From contig MNCI01006000.1 of NCBI GenBank assembly GCA_015680685.1, positions 199,287 through 263,286 of the forward strand: a stretch of DNA of 64,000 nt, written 5' to 3'. The notes below the pieces were generated by a model. It was not told the origin of the DNA. It did no database searches and saw nothing but the letters and a program-made list of their open reading frames with translations. Positions within the stretch are counted from its first letter, which is position 1. Each line of letters starts with the position of its first letter. The position numbers and the translations under genes are program-made. Below, one piece after another: positions 10,643 through 23,390 of this stretch. Source of the DNA: Gnetum montanum. Lineage: Eukaryota > Streptophyta > Gnetopsida > Gnetales > Gnetaceae.

Positions 10643-11086
10643 GTTAGCAAAATGCATCTTTGTTGTATCCCCTTTTTNCGACTTTACCTTTCTCTAGTTC
10701 GCTAGAATGCCTTTCTTCCTAACCCAAATGTGCCAATGCTTAGAATTTCTTCCAACCCCTGAAATGTTAATAGTAGGGGTATTTATAGGGCCAGGTTTGA
10801 TGTGAAACATAGAGAGACTGTCACATGGTAGTGGGATGATTTGAACTACTCTCTCCATTGAGAGTAGTGGTGTTATGCTCTACTCTACTCTACTAGACTT
10901 TGTGAGACTATGAGACTATGACTATGCTACTGATTACATGTTCATGTGCTGAGAGGACTACAATGTACATAAAAAATGCAAAAAATGCAACTTTGAAGAC
11001 TATGCTCTCCACTATCTTGTGTGCAATCGAGCATAGTTACAATTTGGAGACAAAAAGGGGATACAACAAAGATGCATTTTGCTAAC
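10643..11086. repeat. Perfect 35-base inverted repeat ending at assembly Ns
   Basis: The 35 bases at 10643-10677 are the exact reverse complement of 11052-11086. The left arm stops at a single N (10678) and the right arm stops at a single N (11087). In such diverged surroundings a perfect match touching Ns on both arms points to a scaffolding or gap-filling artefact rather than biology. Confidence 0.7.
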
Positions 11087-11829
11087 NTCCCTTTTGGCGT
11101 TAACTACACTCAACCTTATTTAGGGTGGTTTTCTACTCTCTCATTTTCTTTCTTTGCATTTTAAGCATTTTTACTTGCATTTTTTAGCATTTTACTTGCA
11201 TCTTCTGCCGTTCTAACACATGACCATTCCTGGGCAATGGTCCCAACACGTTGATACCTCTGTGTCTTACCAAAATCTATGACTATGCTCACCTCTATTA
11301 ACATCGCTAACACTGCTAACACCATGCAGACACTTAGTAGCATTTCCTGTTTACATTCCATAAGTCCCTATTCGATCAACAAGTCCATTTAGGGCATCCC
11401 ACCTCCACCTCCAATAGGCTCTTATGTGGACTTAGGGTTAGGATTATGTGCCCGTGGATCTCTTGTTGTTCTAGCCGTTGACATTTTTAGTCACTATAGT
11501 TTTTAGCACTAGAAGCAGGGTAGGACCATTTTCCTCTTTCAAACTCCCTTCATGGTTGTCTCGCATGCTTTCTACATCACCATTACTAGCTTTTGGCTAG
11601 CATATATCCAACACCCTTATGGACCTATTGTACATGCCATAGTAGCTGGATCATAGGCTAGTGTAGGCATTGTCTACTAACCGGTTGGTGTAGACTAGAC
11701 TCTATCATCGGTTCCCTTGGAACCTTGTGTAGCAACCCCAAACTATACATTCCCAAATTCTGGGCTCTCAGTAGAGAGTGTAGTTCAATTTTAGCATAGA
11801 GGGTATAGTTAGCTCTTGGAATAGAGAGT

Positions 11830-11975
11830 GTAGTCTCTATAGTTAGCCATTTTTCTGTAGTCTCTAGACTCAGCCATTTTTTTATAGTTTCCAAAGTTAG
11901 CCATTTTCCTGCAATCTCTAGAATCAACCATTTTTCTGCAACTAGTAGAGTTAGCCATTTTTCTGCAACTTTTAA
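11830..11975 (+). repeat. Short tandem repeat, about 33-base units
   Basis: Four to five units built on TTAGCCATTTTTCTGCAATC followed by TCTAGA. It lies just upstream of the E2 gag ATG (11999) and would be in its leader. The open frame at 11658-11984 on the other strand, with its repeating EKWLTLE, is only a by-product of this repeat. Confidence 0.7.
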
Positions 11976-11998
11976 CTTACACACATGAGTTCTGAGTA

Positions 11999-14008
11999 AT
12001 GTTCAACATCTGTTCCAAGAACACTAGCCATCCTAACCACGCAACAAGAAAATAAGATTGACCACCCTGCCAGTCTTGCCATGGCAGAGCTAAGGCAACC
12101 CCTTAGGTTGCATGGCCAAGACATGGAGTATACCATGCTAAAAAATGAACAATACAACTTCATCTACACGAAGATCCAATCAAGTCTATTTGTAGACTGT
12201 TTGGATGTGGAAGCCAAGTAGGGCTACAAGCTCATTCACTAGAATGGATGGGAGTATATTCCCTCCCAAATTAACTTTATCTTGCTCACTGAACCCTACC
12301 GATGGATCCTAGCCTAGCTCATTCAAGAAAATGAGCATGAAGTGGGGACATATTATGAGGAACCCCTGCAAGAAAAGTAGGATGAGTTCAAAGCTCATTT
12401 TGAGCATGAGAAATCCTTCCATACTATCTTCTAGTAGATGACCCCCACCCACATGTATTTCTTGAGATAGTCATAGCCTCAGTGTCACTTTCCAGGTCAA
12501 CACCTATGGTAGCAACATACTAGATGTAGCATACATGTCAAGATGTGCTACCTCTTGTTAACTTGCCCTTTTTGGCACTGTCCTAGCTTACCCAGTCATC
12601 GCTGCCAATAGCAATCATGCCTACTTAGCCTTACGTTCACACCACACATGTTTTCTAGCCCTAAGTGTCCTACCTATTTTTTTCAACACTCTTGGTAGTG
12701 GTTCAACCCACACATACATGGCTTACCCCAGTCACTAGGCATGTAGCACAGCCAACATAGTAAGCACCTTATGTGATCCCACAACCTACAACCAGGTCAT
12801 GGACAACATAGCTAGCATAAGGGGTAGCATAACCAGTGCAACTTACTTCAACATTGAAAATCTTGAATCAATTATTCAAACTAATCCAAACATTGATAGA
12901 AGAGGTGAAGTCACTTAAGGTTGCCTCCTTTGAAATAGTTCAAGTAGTGAACTTCTACCAGGATGAACCCATTAGTCCTGTTGTCCCAGTGCTGACTCTA
13001 CCAACTGGGATGTTGCTACCCCACTTCACCAAGTACAATGATGAAGGAGATCCCAACACACACCTAGTGACATTTAGGTCTGAGTGCCTATTACTACAAG
13101 CATGTCCACACACCATCATACATGTCTTTGCCATGTCACTCACTAACAGGGCACTAGATTGGTACTAAGCACTACCCTACAGCTTTGTCTTCTCTTTGGA
13201 GGATACTTTGACCTAGTTTGTGATGTGCTTCAAGTATAACTTGAAGCCTGAAACTACCTTGGATCAACTCATGAAATTAAGTAGGGCTATCTAGAGCTCA
13301 TGCAAAAATTATTCCAACACTGGAGCATCTCACTAAATGAAATTTATGAGCTAATAGCAAAGACACAACTCCTAGCCATCTTAAAGGGTGTAGTCAATGA
13401 CTTTTTCAAGTCAAAGTTGTACTACATGGCCCCATAGTCTTTGAGTCAAGCCTTTGCCCAGAAAAAAAGCATACAAGATGCAATGGAAGCTATTAAGGAC
13501 CTAGCCTACATGGTCTATAAAAACTTACACACCAAAAAGGACAAGGACAAGGGGAAGTAAAGTACAATCGTGGTAACTGTGGGAAAAGAGGCCAAAATAA
13601 CAAACCTGAGGACACCAACCAAACCATCTAAGGTCTCGACCAATAAAAAAATTGCTAACCCTACCACTGTAGTAACTAACTAGCCTACATGATTGGTGGC
13701 CATAATGTAACCTACTCCAAGGGCCAACTTTGAGCACAAGGATTAGTCAAAGTACACTTCACTACTGCTAAAACCCTCTGAACTATTAGACCATTTGTTG
13801 AAAGATGGACACATCTAGTATAAGAAGATGTCCAAGAATGCTTGCAAAAGACACGATAGATGCTATGATCTCCTAAGGAATCCCACGTTGATAGCACCAA
13901 ATGAACCCCCAGTCCTGAAACACTTTAGGTTGGATCAATTTTTCCACTATTACTAGTTGCCCGACCACAACACTGACTTTTGCATAGCCCTAAAGGATGA
14001 CCTCCAAT
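11999..14008 (+). pseudogene. Tat-like gag, copy E2
   Basis: Decayed Gag, best preserved at 12836-13168 (FYQDEPIS, LPHFTKYNDEGDPNTHLVTF, NRALDWY). It continues through FKYNLKPETTLDQLMK (about 13220-13270) and SLSQAFAQKKS (13440-13470) to a finger-like FFHYY...DHNTDFCIALKDDL stretch (13930-14008). The N-terminal part starts near the ATG at 11999 with stops. The frame ends abruptly at 14008, where E1 continues into MIDRGEL; here the sequence switches to the repeat array. The linker and protease are therefore missing at this point. Confidence 0.75.
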
Positions 14009-16960
14009 GAGATTTTTCCATTTTTTCCATGTTAAGGATGCCATGCTCAACATGGAAGACTATGGGGGACAACGTTTTGGCCATTCGGAATTAGATTCCT
14101 AAGATTTAAAGGCTCTAGTGGATACTGACAAGGTTCTAAGGTGCATGCAAGGTAATTTGATGTCATTCTGAGGTGCCCATGAGCCCCAAATGAGTTCTCC
14201 CCTTAGTCTCCACATTGGCCAATGTGAATGAGAGGGCCCCTAGCATGGAAGAATCCCAAATCTCATATTTAGAAAAATTTTAACCTTAATCAACCAAGCA
14301 TGTGTGCTTATGGGTTTACTGGGATTAAGGACTAGGGTTTAGGGTTAAAAATGATTAGTTTCAAGGTTTGTTAGATGGTTTTTGATATTTATCCATTTTT
14401 TCCATGTTGGGAATGATATTCTTAGTGTGGAAGATTTTGGGAGTAGCTTTTTACCTATTTAGAGTCACTTTTATGGCTTTGAGGGCTCTAGAAGGTGTAA
14501 AACTAGTCTTAGGGGCCATGTAAGGCTGTAGGGTGTTTACTTGAGGTGTCCTCAGATAATTTTTGAGATCCCCCAAAGTTCTCCCTACTTCCATGTTAGC
14601 TAGCATGGAAGATATGGATCTCAACATGGAAGAACTAAGGGATCCTACTTTTTCCATTTTCAGTCATTTCTGGCCATGCATGTGATTTCTAAGGTTGCTA
14701 GTATCAACTATTGATACCCAATGTCAAAAATTTTCATTTCAATAGTTATTAAGTTATTTTTAATGTTTCCCCTTTTTTTTCACATTAAGGTTCTCATGCT
14801 TAGAGTGGATGATTGGGGAGAAAGGATTTTTATTTATTCATGGTCAATTGTGAAGAGTATGAGGGCTTTAGGATGCACAAATAAGATCCTAGGACATACA
14901 TAAGGCATTCTGGCATATGTTTTAGGTATCCAAGGGCTATTTTTGAGTCCCCCTAGAGTTCCCCCTTAATTCAATGCTAGCCAACATGGAAGAGGTGGCT
15001 CCTAGCATGGAGAAACTAGGAGGCTATGCTTTTTTACTAACCTTTGCCAATTTTATCTATGCATGTGTGGCTATAGAGTTGCTAGTGTTGCCTATTGATG
15101 CTAGGGGTTTAAATTTGATCATTTTGACGGATGTAAGAGGGTTTTTAGGTTTCTCCCCCTCCATCCATGTTAGGGATAAGATGCTTAGCATGGATAGGAT
15201 TTCCATTAGTGTGGATAAATAAGAGGAGGAGATTTTGGGCTATTGTAGGTGACTTCTGGAAGTCTAGAGGCTTTCGGAAGGGTTGGGTTGCTTCTAGAAG
15301 GTAAACTACATGTAAAATTCAATAATTTTGGATTTACCCTTTCATCCATGCTAAGACTAGAATTCTTAGCATGGATGAGGTCCTCCCCAATGTGGAAAAA
15401 CCTTAGGGAGGTTATTTTTTATGATTTTTTGTAGTCTAGTGGCTTCTAGAGAGGCTGTCAAGGTGATGGTGTTAATACAAGGTAATTTAAGGTTGCTTTC
15501 TGGCTTCTAGGATCTCCAACTAACCTTCTTATCTCCATCCACCTTATTTCTGCATTGGGTAGCATGGAAGAGCTCTCCCCATGTGTGGAAGAATCAAGAA
15601 AGTCATATTTTGTCAAGTTATACTTTCAATTAACCATGCATGTTAGTCATCAGGGTTTGTTATGTCGACGGTTAATACTAGGTGTCAAGATTTGGTGGTT
15701 TGGAGGCTTCTAGGTGCCTCATGCAATCTCCTCTCTTCTTCCACATTGGTCATGATGGACCTAGTGTAGATGAGAAGGGGATGATAGGTTTATGTAATTT
15801 TGACTACTTTTGAGAGCTTTGGAAGCTCTAGAGGGTTCCAGTACGGTCTAGGAGTCATCAAGGTAGGTTATTTGGCTATTTTGGATCATAACTTAGGTTT
15901 TCTTACATACCTCCTAGGTTTTAATGTTGGCACCATTCTAGGCAGCATGGAGGGGGGTTCACTTGTGTGCAATAGGCTATGGAAGGAGAATTGACTTGTT
16001 CTAAGGTCAATCTAGGCTACCGGAGACTATGAGGGAGTATTAAGCTTTGAGAAATGACTATTAGGTAGTCAATTTAGGAAATTTTGGTGATCCTTCCATC
16101 TATCCACATTGGGGTTGGGATGATTAGCATGTATGAGGCCTCCCCTAGTGTGGAACCACTAAATCACAAGGTTTTAACCACTTTTGGCTAGGTTTGGTGA
16201 GGTTCTGGGGCTACCGGGGATGCTTGGAGGGGTTCTAGGTCATGTGGGCCCACCCTATGGGTCAAACTTGGACTGGATGGGTGTTGGGGGATAAGAGTGG
16301 ATTTTTCCCCTCTTCTTCCATGCTAGGGATATCATCCTTAGCATAGAAACCCATCTTGTCTAGTTTTGTTGATGTCTAATCCCTTTTGTGAGCCTGGGGT
16401 TGAAAAAGGTAAGTTTTGGTTAATAAAAATGGTAAAAGGCTTATGTTTTAATGGTTTTATGATGTGAGATGCATGTATGCATGTTGGGCATGATATCCCC
16501 AATGTGGATGCATGGGAGTTAAGGCTTGGTTATTATTCTAAGTCTCAAAAGAGCTAAAAATTAAATGTTGATGCAATTTTTATGCCAAGAGTGAGGGTGT
16601 ATAGTGGGGCCCACAAGCCAAAAATTAAAAATTTTGAATTTTGAGGTTAAATCCCACTAATCTCAATGTGGAAGACACTTTTCCCCCTTACACTTCAATT
16701 CACTTGGAGTTATGGTGCACTAAATGGGAAATTGAGGTTTATATGTGGATGTTTAGGTTTTGGTGGAACTGTTATTGTTAAATTTTGTAAGTTTTGATTA
16801 CAATTCCATTTTTCACAAACAACACATTGGGAGAGAGACCATGTAAAGATTTCTTATTGCAGAGAGCATCAATATTAAGTGTGGAAGCCTCTAATCTTCC
16901 TTGTAGCTAGCGTTGAATCTCCATTCTTCCTAGATTTCAACCATTCCCAACGTTGGTGCA
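14009..16960. repeat. Long degenerate tandem array with CCATGTT/AACATGG palindromes
   Basis: Diverged units, roughly 370-390 bases apart where clearest (starts near 14028, 14400, 14780, 15165). Each has a TTTTCCATGTTAGGGATGAT-like head, a CTTAGCATGGA-type answer and a CTCCCC spacer. Many sites pair CCATGYTRG with its complement CYARCATGG within a few bases, forming near-palindromes (14599-14616; also 18868-18889). Transitions account for most imperfections. Open frames in the array (14721, 14974, 15249, 15800) have no domain and are not called. Similar words occur inside LTR-B. Confidence 0.65.
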
Positions 16961-17056
16961 ACAATTATGGTATGATACAGTGCTAATGTGACATAAATGA
17001 GTGGTAGGATGCAGGGTGTAAGAAGATAGTGGGTAGGTTCCTAACACACTTTTGGA

Positions 17057-17791
17057 CTAAGGGGATACCTTAGTTGCATAGTTGCTTATGCAGTATGGAT
17101 TAGGGGGCACATAGGGTCTAGAGGGCACTATTTGGTAGTTTCCTTGACCCTCACTTGCTACATTGAAGGGAAATTCTACCCATAGGGTATCCTCTAGGAG
17201 GTTAGTGGTTTCTACCACCTCTTCCAGTGGGTCCGCCTCACTCATTTCATTCTCTGCCTTTGCTGTAGATGGATCATCAAGAAATTCCACCTCTAACCCT
17301 TACTCCATGTCTATGTTATTAATGGCCATATGAGCTACATTATCACCATGGATGATAACTTCACAACCTTCATATGAAAGGTGGATTTCCTAATGAATCA
17401 AGGAGGAGACAGCCCCTAGCTGGGCCAACCAAGGCCTACCTAAGATCAAGTTAATTCCTAGCATCTCCTCTATGACTATGAATTCGATGGTTGTGGAGAA
17501 TTTCTCCCTTGCCACGAATGCTATGGTTACTATGCCCTTGATAGTGATGCATGATCCATTGAAGTATTTTAGGCATGTGATTTTTGTTGACTTGATTTGG
17601 TCTATGAGGCCTAGTTTGTTAACAACGGTGTATGGGATAACATTTGTTGCTGCCCTATTGTCAACATGCACCCTCTGAATCCTAAATTTCCCTACATGTA
17701 TGGTGATGAACATAGGGGTCATTATGACCTCACCCTTCTCAATGTCAACCTTAATTACCTCATCACAAAATACAAGGGGTGTGGAGATCAA
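17057..17791 (-). pseudogene. Tat-like retropepsin plus extension, inverted copy E3
   Basis: Best preserved protease in the window, open from 17791 to 17390: LVFCDEVIKVDIEKGEV, then the active-site stretch VDNRAATNVIP (the family has G where R stands, a GGG to AGG change), then LGINLILGRPWLAQLGA. After one stop the same frame continues as an acidic extension (17290-17057) matching that of E1. No RT follows. Orientation is opposite to E1 and E2. Confidence 0.85.
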
Positions 17792-17954
17792 TTCCTATGG
17801 TGCATGAGGCAACATTACAACATGGATGAAATTCTCATCTACTGGAATGTCCTCTATGATAGGAATGGAGGTCAACATTCATACTAGAGCTTTGCGGTGG
17901 ACAAATGAGATCATAATCAAGTCATACAGGCTCAACATTATTTTACTTTAGTAC

Positions 17955-18720
17955 TTACTTAACCTGGGCTAATGCATCTATGAAGTCTTTTTCATCAGTT
18001 GCACTTTTGCTAGCCTTGACCTCTTCCATATGTCCTAGGAGGTGAATTTCATGGGAAGGCAACTTGGGCTTGGTTTTCTTGGCTTGTGCAGGGGCCCTAA
18101 TTCTTGGTTGCGGGTTGTTGGTCATGGCTTGCCTAGTGGTTTTTCTCATAGAAACTGCAGATAGGGGTACTGGCTTTGGTGGAGCAAGCATTCTTTGCTC
18201 TTGATGTTGCCTAATCATCCTATTAGCAAGATACTCATTCGGCCTCTCAGGTTACCACCTAGATGGTATGTTAGTATTGCTGGCAAGATTGGCTCTCGGA
18301 TGTGATGGGACCAATGCATTTCCCACTACCAAACTTTGGATAGGTGAGGAGTCAGCATGTTGTGGCATCCTAACCACGAAGAGCAACTAGGTGGTTATCA
18401 CTGATGCAATGTGGGATGGGATCATAACCATGAAGGGTGTTGTAAGTTCTTGGGCTAGCACTTTGACAATGAAAGGGGGCCTCAAACTTGCAAGGGCTGA
18501 GGAAACCCTTGTGCTACTAGATGGCACATGGACCACAAATGGTCACTGCACCAGTTCTACATTGTCATCAACACTAATAGCATTGATGATGTAGCTTGCA
18601 TCGCCTACATTTAGAGGGTTCTTATACACCCCCATAAATTGGTTTTGTGGCCAGACTAGGTTAGTAGCATCAAGTACTAGCTCGCCTCTATCAATCAGGG
18701 GGAAAACCATTTAAACATGT
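17955..18720 (-). pseudogene. Tat-like gag C-terminus and linker, inverted copy E3
   Basis: The upper end (18714-18500) encodes VFPLIDRGELVLDATN, the segment that follows the Gag finger in E1 (MIDRGELVLDASN). A Pro/Lys-rich linker follows (18218-17955, ending LLGHMEEVKASKSATDEKD). It is in a different frame from the protease at 17791, so at least one frameshift separates them. The finger and capsid parts are missing; the segment begins where the repeat array resumes. Confidence 0.75.
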
Positions 18721-19445
18721 TTTGATACCTAAAATTGATTCAAATGGTCTAAAAGCGAAGCTAAAGGATGCACAACTTCCATATTTGGGTTCCTACTACC
18801 TATTTGATCATGTTTGATTCTTTTTTTTCCTTGGATTTTTGTTTTCCACACTGATCCCCCTCTCTTCCATGCTGGCCAACATGGAAGCAAGAGAGTTAAG
18901 CTCTAGAACCTTCTTTTTAACCTTCACTAACCTTTGAAGTGCCCAATTTTCATAGATCAAGCCCTCTGCTTCCTTGGGAAGGTCCCAAAGCCTCAATTTT
19001 GGGCCTCTGGGTGTCCTAAAACCTAATTTCCTTAGTTTCCATTCTAAGGATCCCTTCCTCCACGTTGGCCAGCATGAGGCCCAACATGAAAGCCTTAAAA
19101 CTCTTGATTTCTAGGTCCAAACAATCCAGAAATAGCCTTGAATAATCCCCAAACTTACCAAACAAAATTGTAGCCTCAAAACATGGCCTACTAAGGCCTA
19201 AAACCGGAAAAATATAATTCATTTTGACCTATATGTAGCCATTATGCTTGATTTGATCTTATTACATGATGTTTCGACTTGCTTTTAGCCTTGTGTTATG
19301 TTTTTAACCTTGTTGACCTTCTTGTGGGCTTTATGTAGGCTTATATTTTCTTTATTTATCTTAGTATATCCTTATTTTTCTTTGTTTAGCCTTTGATTAT
19401 TACCAAATAGTGGGGTTTGGCCTTCCTTAACCACTATTTGGGAAC
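18721..19445. repeat. Inverted stretch of the CCATG repeat array and AT-rich flank
   Basis: From 18830 to 19200 the words of the 14009-16960 array reappear, here read best on the minus strand together with E3. A near-perfect inverted pair sits at 18868-18889 (TTCCATGCTGG then CCAACATGGAA). 19250-19445 is T-rich and featureless. Confidence 0.55.
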
Positions 19446-19535
19446 ATGTGACCATGGCCTGCTAAGACCTTAAACTAGCATTATAGTCTATCAAGACTCT
19501 AAACTAGCATCATGGACTACTAAGGTCTAAAACTG
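19446..19535 (+). repeat. Short tandem repeat, Tat 3' type (locus 2)
   Basis: About three units of the GGCCTGCTAAGACCTTAAAC + TAGCA type also seen at 8313-8460 and 23215-23385. The units differ mainly by transitions. Confidence 0.65.
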
Positions 19536-19743
19536 GTAGAACTATTGTCCTTGTTGAACATTTGTAGCCATATTTCTCATACTTCCCTTTATTTAGCTCT
19601 TGTTGCACTTTTTTTTTCTTGTTTTTACTCTATTTATAGCCTTGGATGGCCTTGTTTACATTAGAATAGCATAAATTTGCATAATTTTATAGAGTTTTAG
19701 CATTTTTTATTCATTTTTATCCAGGTGCCACTTAATATGCTTC
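19536..19743. other. AT-rich spacer
   Basis: About 200 bases of T-rich sequence before the pol remnant, with no feature recognised. Confidence 0.35.
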
Positions 19744-21000
19744 TAGTTGACATATAAGATCAAATTATGAGTACCTAGGAGCATATTAGTCTACCTTTGA
19801 GCCTGAGTGGATCCCATGGTGGTGTAGAATGGTATATCAACCCTGATTGCCTAGATCTTGAGCTTGAGAGTCTTGTCGACTACATAGCCTCAATAGAGAA
19901 AACTCTAGAATGTCTTGAAAACCTAGTTAAAACCTTTGACATAAAGGTGGAAAACATAACTAAACACTCTCTAGTTAAGGTTCTTGTCACAACACACAAT
20001 GGTGAGGATAAAACCCTTAAACTAAGTCCCTCACTGGAACCTCAATGAACTCAAGACATTACCAAGGTCCTACAAGGCAACATTAAGGTCTTTGCCTAGT
20101 CATCTGAAGATATGTCAAGCCTAGACCCATGCTTAGTCTAACACAACATCATACTAGATCCAAGCATTAGGATAGTTAAGCAAAAGTGCACAAAATTAGA
20201 CCTAATTTGGCCTTGAAAATCATGATAAGATCTTAAAGCTCTATCAAGCTAGTTTCATTAGGGCTATTGACTATGTAGAATAGGTGTCCAACATAGTGGT
20301 AGTTCCTAAGAAAAATGGGAGTACTCATATTTGCATCAATTTCTAAGACCTAAATAAAGTGACTATCAAGGATGACTTTCCTTTGCCTAATATTGATCAA
20401 CATATTGATAGTATAGCCAAAAATTTCTTGTTGTCCTTTATGGATGGGTTCTCAAGGTACAACCAAATTAGGAATAATTCAAATCACCAATTTAGCATAA
20501 CCTTCATAAGCCTTTGGGGTACCTTTTGCTATACCATGATACCCTTTGGCCTTAAGAATGTGGGAGCAACCTATCAATGGATCATGACCTACATCTTCAA
20601 AGATTACATGCTAGGTTTGCTCAATGACTATGTAGATGATATAGCTGTTAAGTCCAAAGTGACTACTAACCATGCTAATGACCTAGATCTTGGGCTTAAA
20701 TGATGCCTCTAGTATGAGCTTAGGCTCAATACTAAGAAATGTGTCTTTGATGTCAAGATTAGTAAAATGCTTGGCTTTGTAGTATCTAAGGTAGGGATAC
20801 GTGTTGATCCTAATAAGATTTAGGCCATATCCAAATTAGCAGCTCCTACCAACCTTAAGAAGCTTCAAGGATTACAAGGAATATTGTAATTTATTTGTAG
20901 GTTCATCACTAGGCTTATAAATAAGTTACAGATCATGCAAAACTTTCTTAAGAAAGGGGTTTACTATTAGTGGTTGGCTCAATGCCAAGAAGCCTTTGAA
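19744..21000 (+). pseudogene. Tat-like reverse transcriptase (E2 pol, N-terminal half)
   Basis: Decayed RT. The approach region 20070-20160 holds the LDPCLV and HNIILDPS equivalents of the family's LDP...VH block. Next come VVVPKKNGSTHICINF (20290-20345), DDFPLPNIDQHIDS (20360-20410), LLSFMDGFSRYNQI, WGTFCYTMIPFGLKNVGATY (20510-20575) and the catalytic YVDD at 20629-20640. The open stretch 20359-20703 carries most of it. A domain of unknown role (19797-20048) precedes. The YVDD box is intact, but stops and frameshifts on both sides make it non-functional. Confidence 0.85.
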
Positions 21001-22000
21001 AACCTTAACCAAGAGTTGGCACAACTACTGATAGTATATCCTCTACCTTGCCATCTCTAACATGTCCATTGCCTCTATACTCTATCAAAAATGTGATGAT
21101 GGAGCAGAAATACTAGTATACTACCTTAGCCATAAATTACTTGCCCACAAGGCCCGCTGAAGTGAAGAAGTATTTTCTAGCACTAGTCTTCTGATTGAAG
21201 AAGTGGAGAGGCTAATTTTTGAGAAGACAAGTCAACATCATTTGTAAAGGAAACATGCTCAAAGCCATAATGACCAACATTTACAAAAGTAGGTGTATAG
21301 CTTGATGGAAAGCCATAACTGCAAAGTTTAACCTTATTACATCTCTCAATACTCAATGTAAGGTCAAGATATAGTTATACAACTCACAATTTTACTTGTT
21401 GATGACTAAGTAACCATAGATCTTGAGTTCCCTGATGAGCACATTAATGCCATTAGCTATGTGCCTAAGGATTATGAGGTAGTCATGCACTTTGATGGAG
21501 CTTCAACTACTCATGGGGCCAATGCGGCTGCCATCATAAAGTTCTTGTTTGATGAAATCCAATCCTTCACCTATCTTTTTGAGTTTCCATGCACAAACAA
21601 CATAGTGAAGTATGAGGGTTTGATTAGAGGGATGATGGTAGGTTGTGACCTAGTAATTAGATGCTTAATGATCAAAGGTGATTCACATCTTGTGGTTAAC
21701 CAAGTAATTGAACTCTATGCATGTAAAGACAAATTCTTACAACCTTATTGTGACCTAAGGAAGTAATTGTTACACTAATTTGTAGACATTGATATCCAAC
21801 ACATACCCTGAAACAAGAACATCATAGCCAGTGCAATTGCTATGCTAGCCCTTAGTGTGACACCAGATGTGTTATTTCCATCATGTACAACATTGAGGAT
21901 ACCTTTGTGGCCATCATTCATACTGCTCCTACCAAGGAGTGGTGTGACGATATTAAATTCTACCTTATGCATGGAAAATCCTTACAAGGGTTGAATACTA
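21001..22000 (+). pseudogene. Tat-like RNase H region
   Basis: The open part at 21461-21766 encodes a second RNase H of the type found in Tat elements: VVMHFDGAS, FPCTNNIVKYEGLIRG, IKGDSHLVVNQV and LQPYCDLRK, matching the DGAS / N-x-A-E-Y-E / GDS-LVV-NQV pattern. The central acidic residue of the second motif reads VKYEG where the family has AEYEA. The first RNase H before it (21001-21440) is badly broken. Integrase follows. Confidence 0.8.
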
Positions 22001-23170
22001 CTCAAAAGGACATTGTATGTAAATGCTAGAAGCAATATGTCATTATAGGTGATAACACATTATGTCAATGATCCTACAATGGCATATTACTAAAATGCTT
22101 AGATAAAATTGAAGCTAGAACAGTCCTATAGGAGGTTCACAAGGGTGTTTGTGGGGGACATATAGGACCTATAGCTATGGCTGCTAAGATTAGATGATTA
22201 GGCTACTACTTGCCACATATGAAAATTGACTTCTTGTAGAAGGTTAAGCGATGTGACATGTGCCAATGACATAGTAACTTGATACATGTATCACCGACTG
22301 AGTTGCATATAACTTAGATCACTTGGTCATTTTAACAATGGGGGTGGATATCATCAGACCTATAACACCTAAGTCTTCTATAGGGCATAGCTTCATCATC
22401 GCCATAACTAAATACTTTTTGAAGTGGGTTGAGGCTATTCCCCTAAAGAAGACTACATCTAAACAAGTTTGCAAATTTATCTTGGATAACACTGTAGCCC
22501 ATTTTGACATACCCATGACCATAGTTACAAATAATGAACTAAAATTTAGTAGCGATGAAATGAAAGATTTCTATCATGACCTAGACATTAAGCATTCTTT
22601 CTCATCATCTTATTACCCTCACGTCAATCAGCAAGAAGAAGCCAACAACAAGGCCATCATCAACTTTCTCAACAAGATGCTCAACAATAGTAAGCAAAAA
22701 TGTTATGAGTGGCTCATCCATGCACTTTGGGTCTATCATATAACTTACTAGACTGCAACTGGTGCAACTCCTTATAGCCTAGTATATGGTTCTGAATTCA
22801 TTTTACCTCTTGAATTTCAATTGCCATCACTCCAAGTAGCCTTGACCAACTTCATCAATGATGAGTAGAATAAGAAGTTGTGGACAATGATCCTAGACTC
22901 AATGGAGGAGCAACATATGCAAGTGCTTACTCATATCAGATGCTATCAAGAGAGGTAGAAGTAGTAGCACCACCATAACTTGACCAAGAATAAGATCAAG
23001 GAGGATGACCTAGTCCTCAAAGCCATCCATGAACATGTGAATAAATTATCAACCAACTAGAAAGGGCCCTTCCTTGTCACCACAACCTATGGTAACTGAG
23101 CATTCAGGGTAGCCAACATGAATGAGAATGAGTTGGCCAATCCAATTAATCATTCCTATCTAAAGCCATA
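22001..23170 (+). pseudogene. Tat-like integrase
   Basis: HHCC region remnants lie at 22180-22275 (DMCQ). The core is open at 22323-22751: GVDIIRPITPKSS (first Asp), VTNNELKFSS (the second catalytic Asp is now Asn) and YYPHVNQQEEANNKAI (Glu retained). It continues past a stop as TGATPYSLVYGSEFILPLEF and LPSLQV, hallmarks of the Tat clade, and fades out near 23170. One catalytic residue is lost, so the domain is dead even without its stops. Confidence 0.85.
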
Positions 23171-23390
23171 TTAGCCAATAACCATCAATAAGAAAACCTA
23201 CTCAACCATAATCTACTAGGACCTAAAACTAGTGACATGGCCTGCTGAGGCCTTAAAATTGCACCATAGTCTACTATAACCTTAAACTAGCACCATGATC
23301 CACTATTATCTTAAATTGACACCATGTATTACCAAGGCCTTAAAAAAATACCATGGCTTGCCATGAATTTAAACTAGCAAACTGAGTAAC
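23171..23390 (+). repeat. Short tandem repeat, Tat 3' type (locus 3)
   Basis: Four to five units of the GGCCTGCTGAGGCCTTAAA type (clearest 23215-23385), directly after the integrase. This supports the 3' untranslated position inferred for the other two loci. Confidence 0.7.

Noticed and set aside
4600-23170. One single giant Tat/Ogre element from gag to integrase
   Set aside because: Two plus-strand gag copies (E1, E2), an inverted gag-protease (E3) and three copies of the 3'-type tandem repeat require at least two or three elements.
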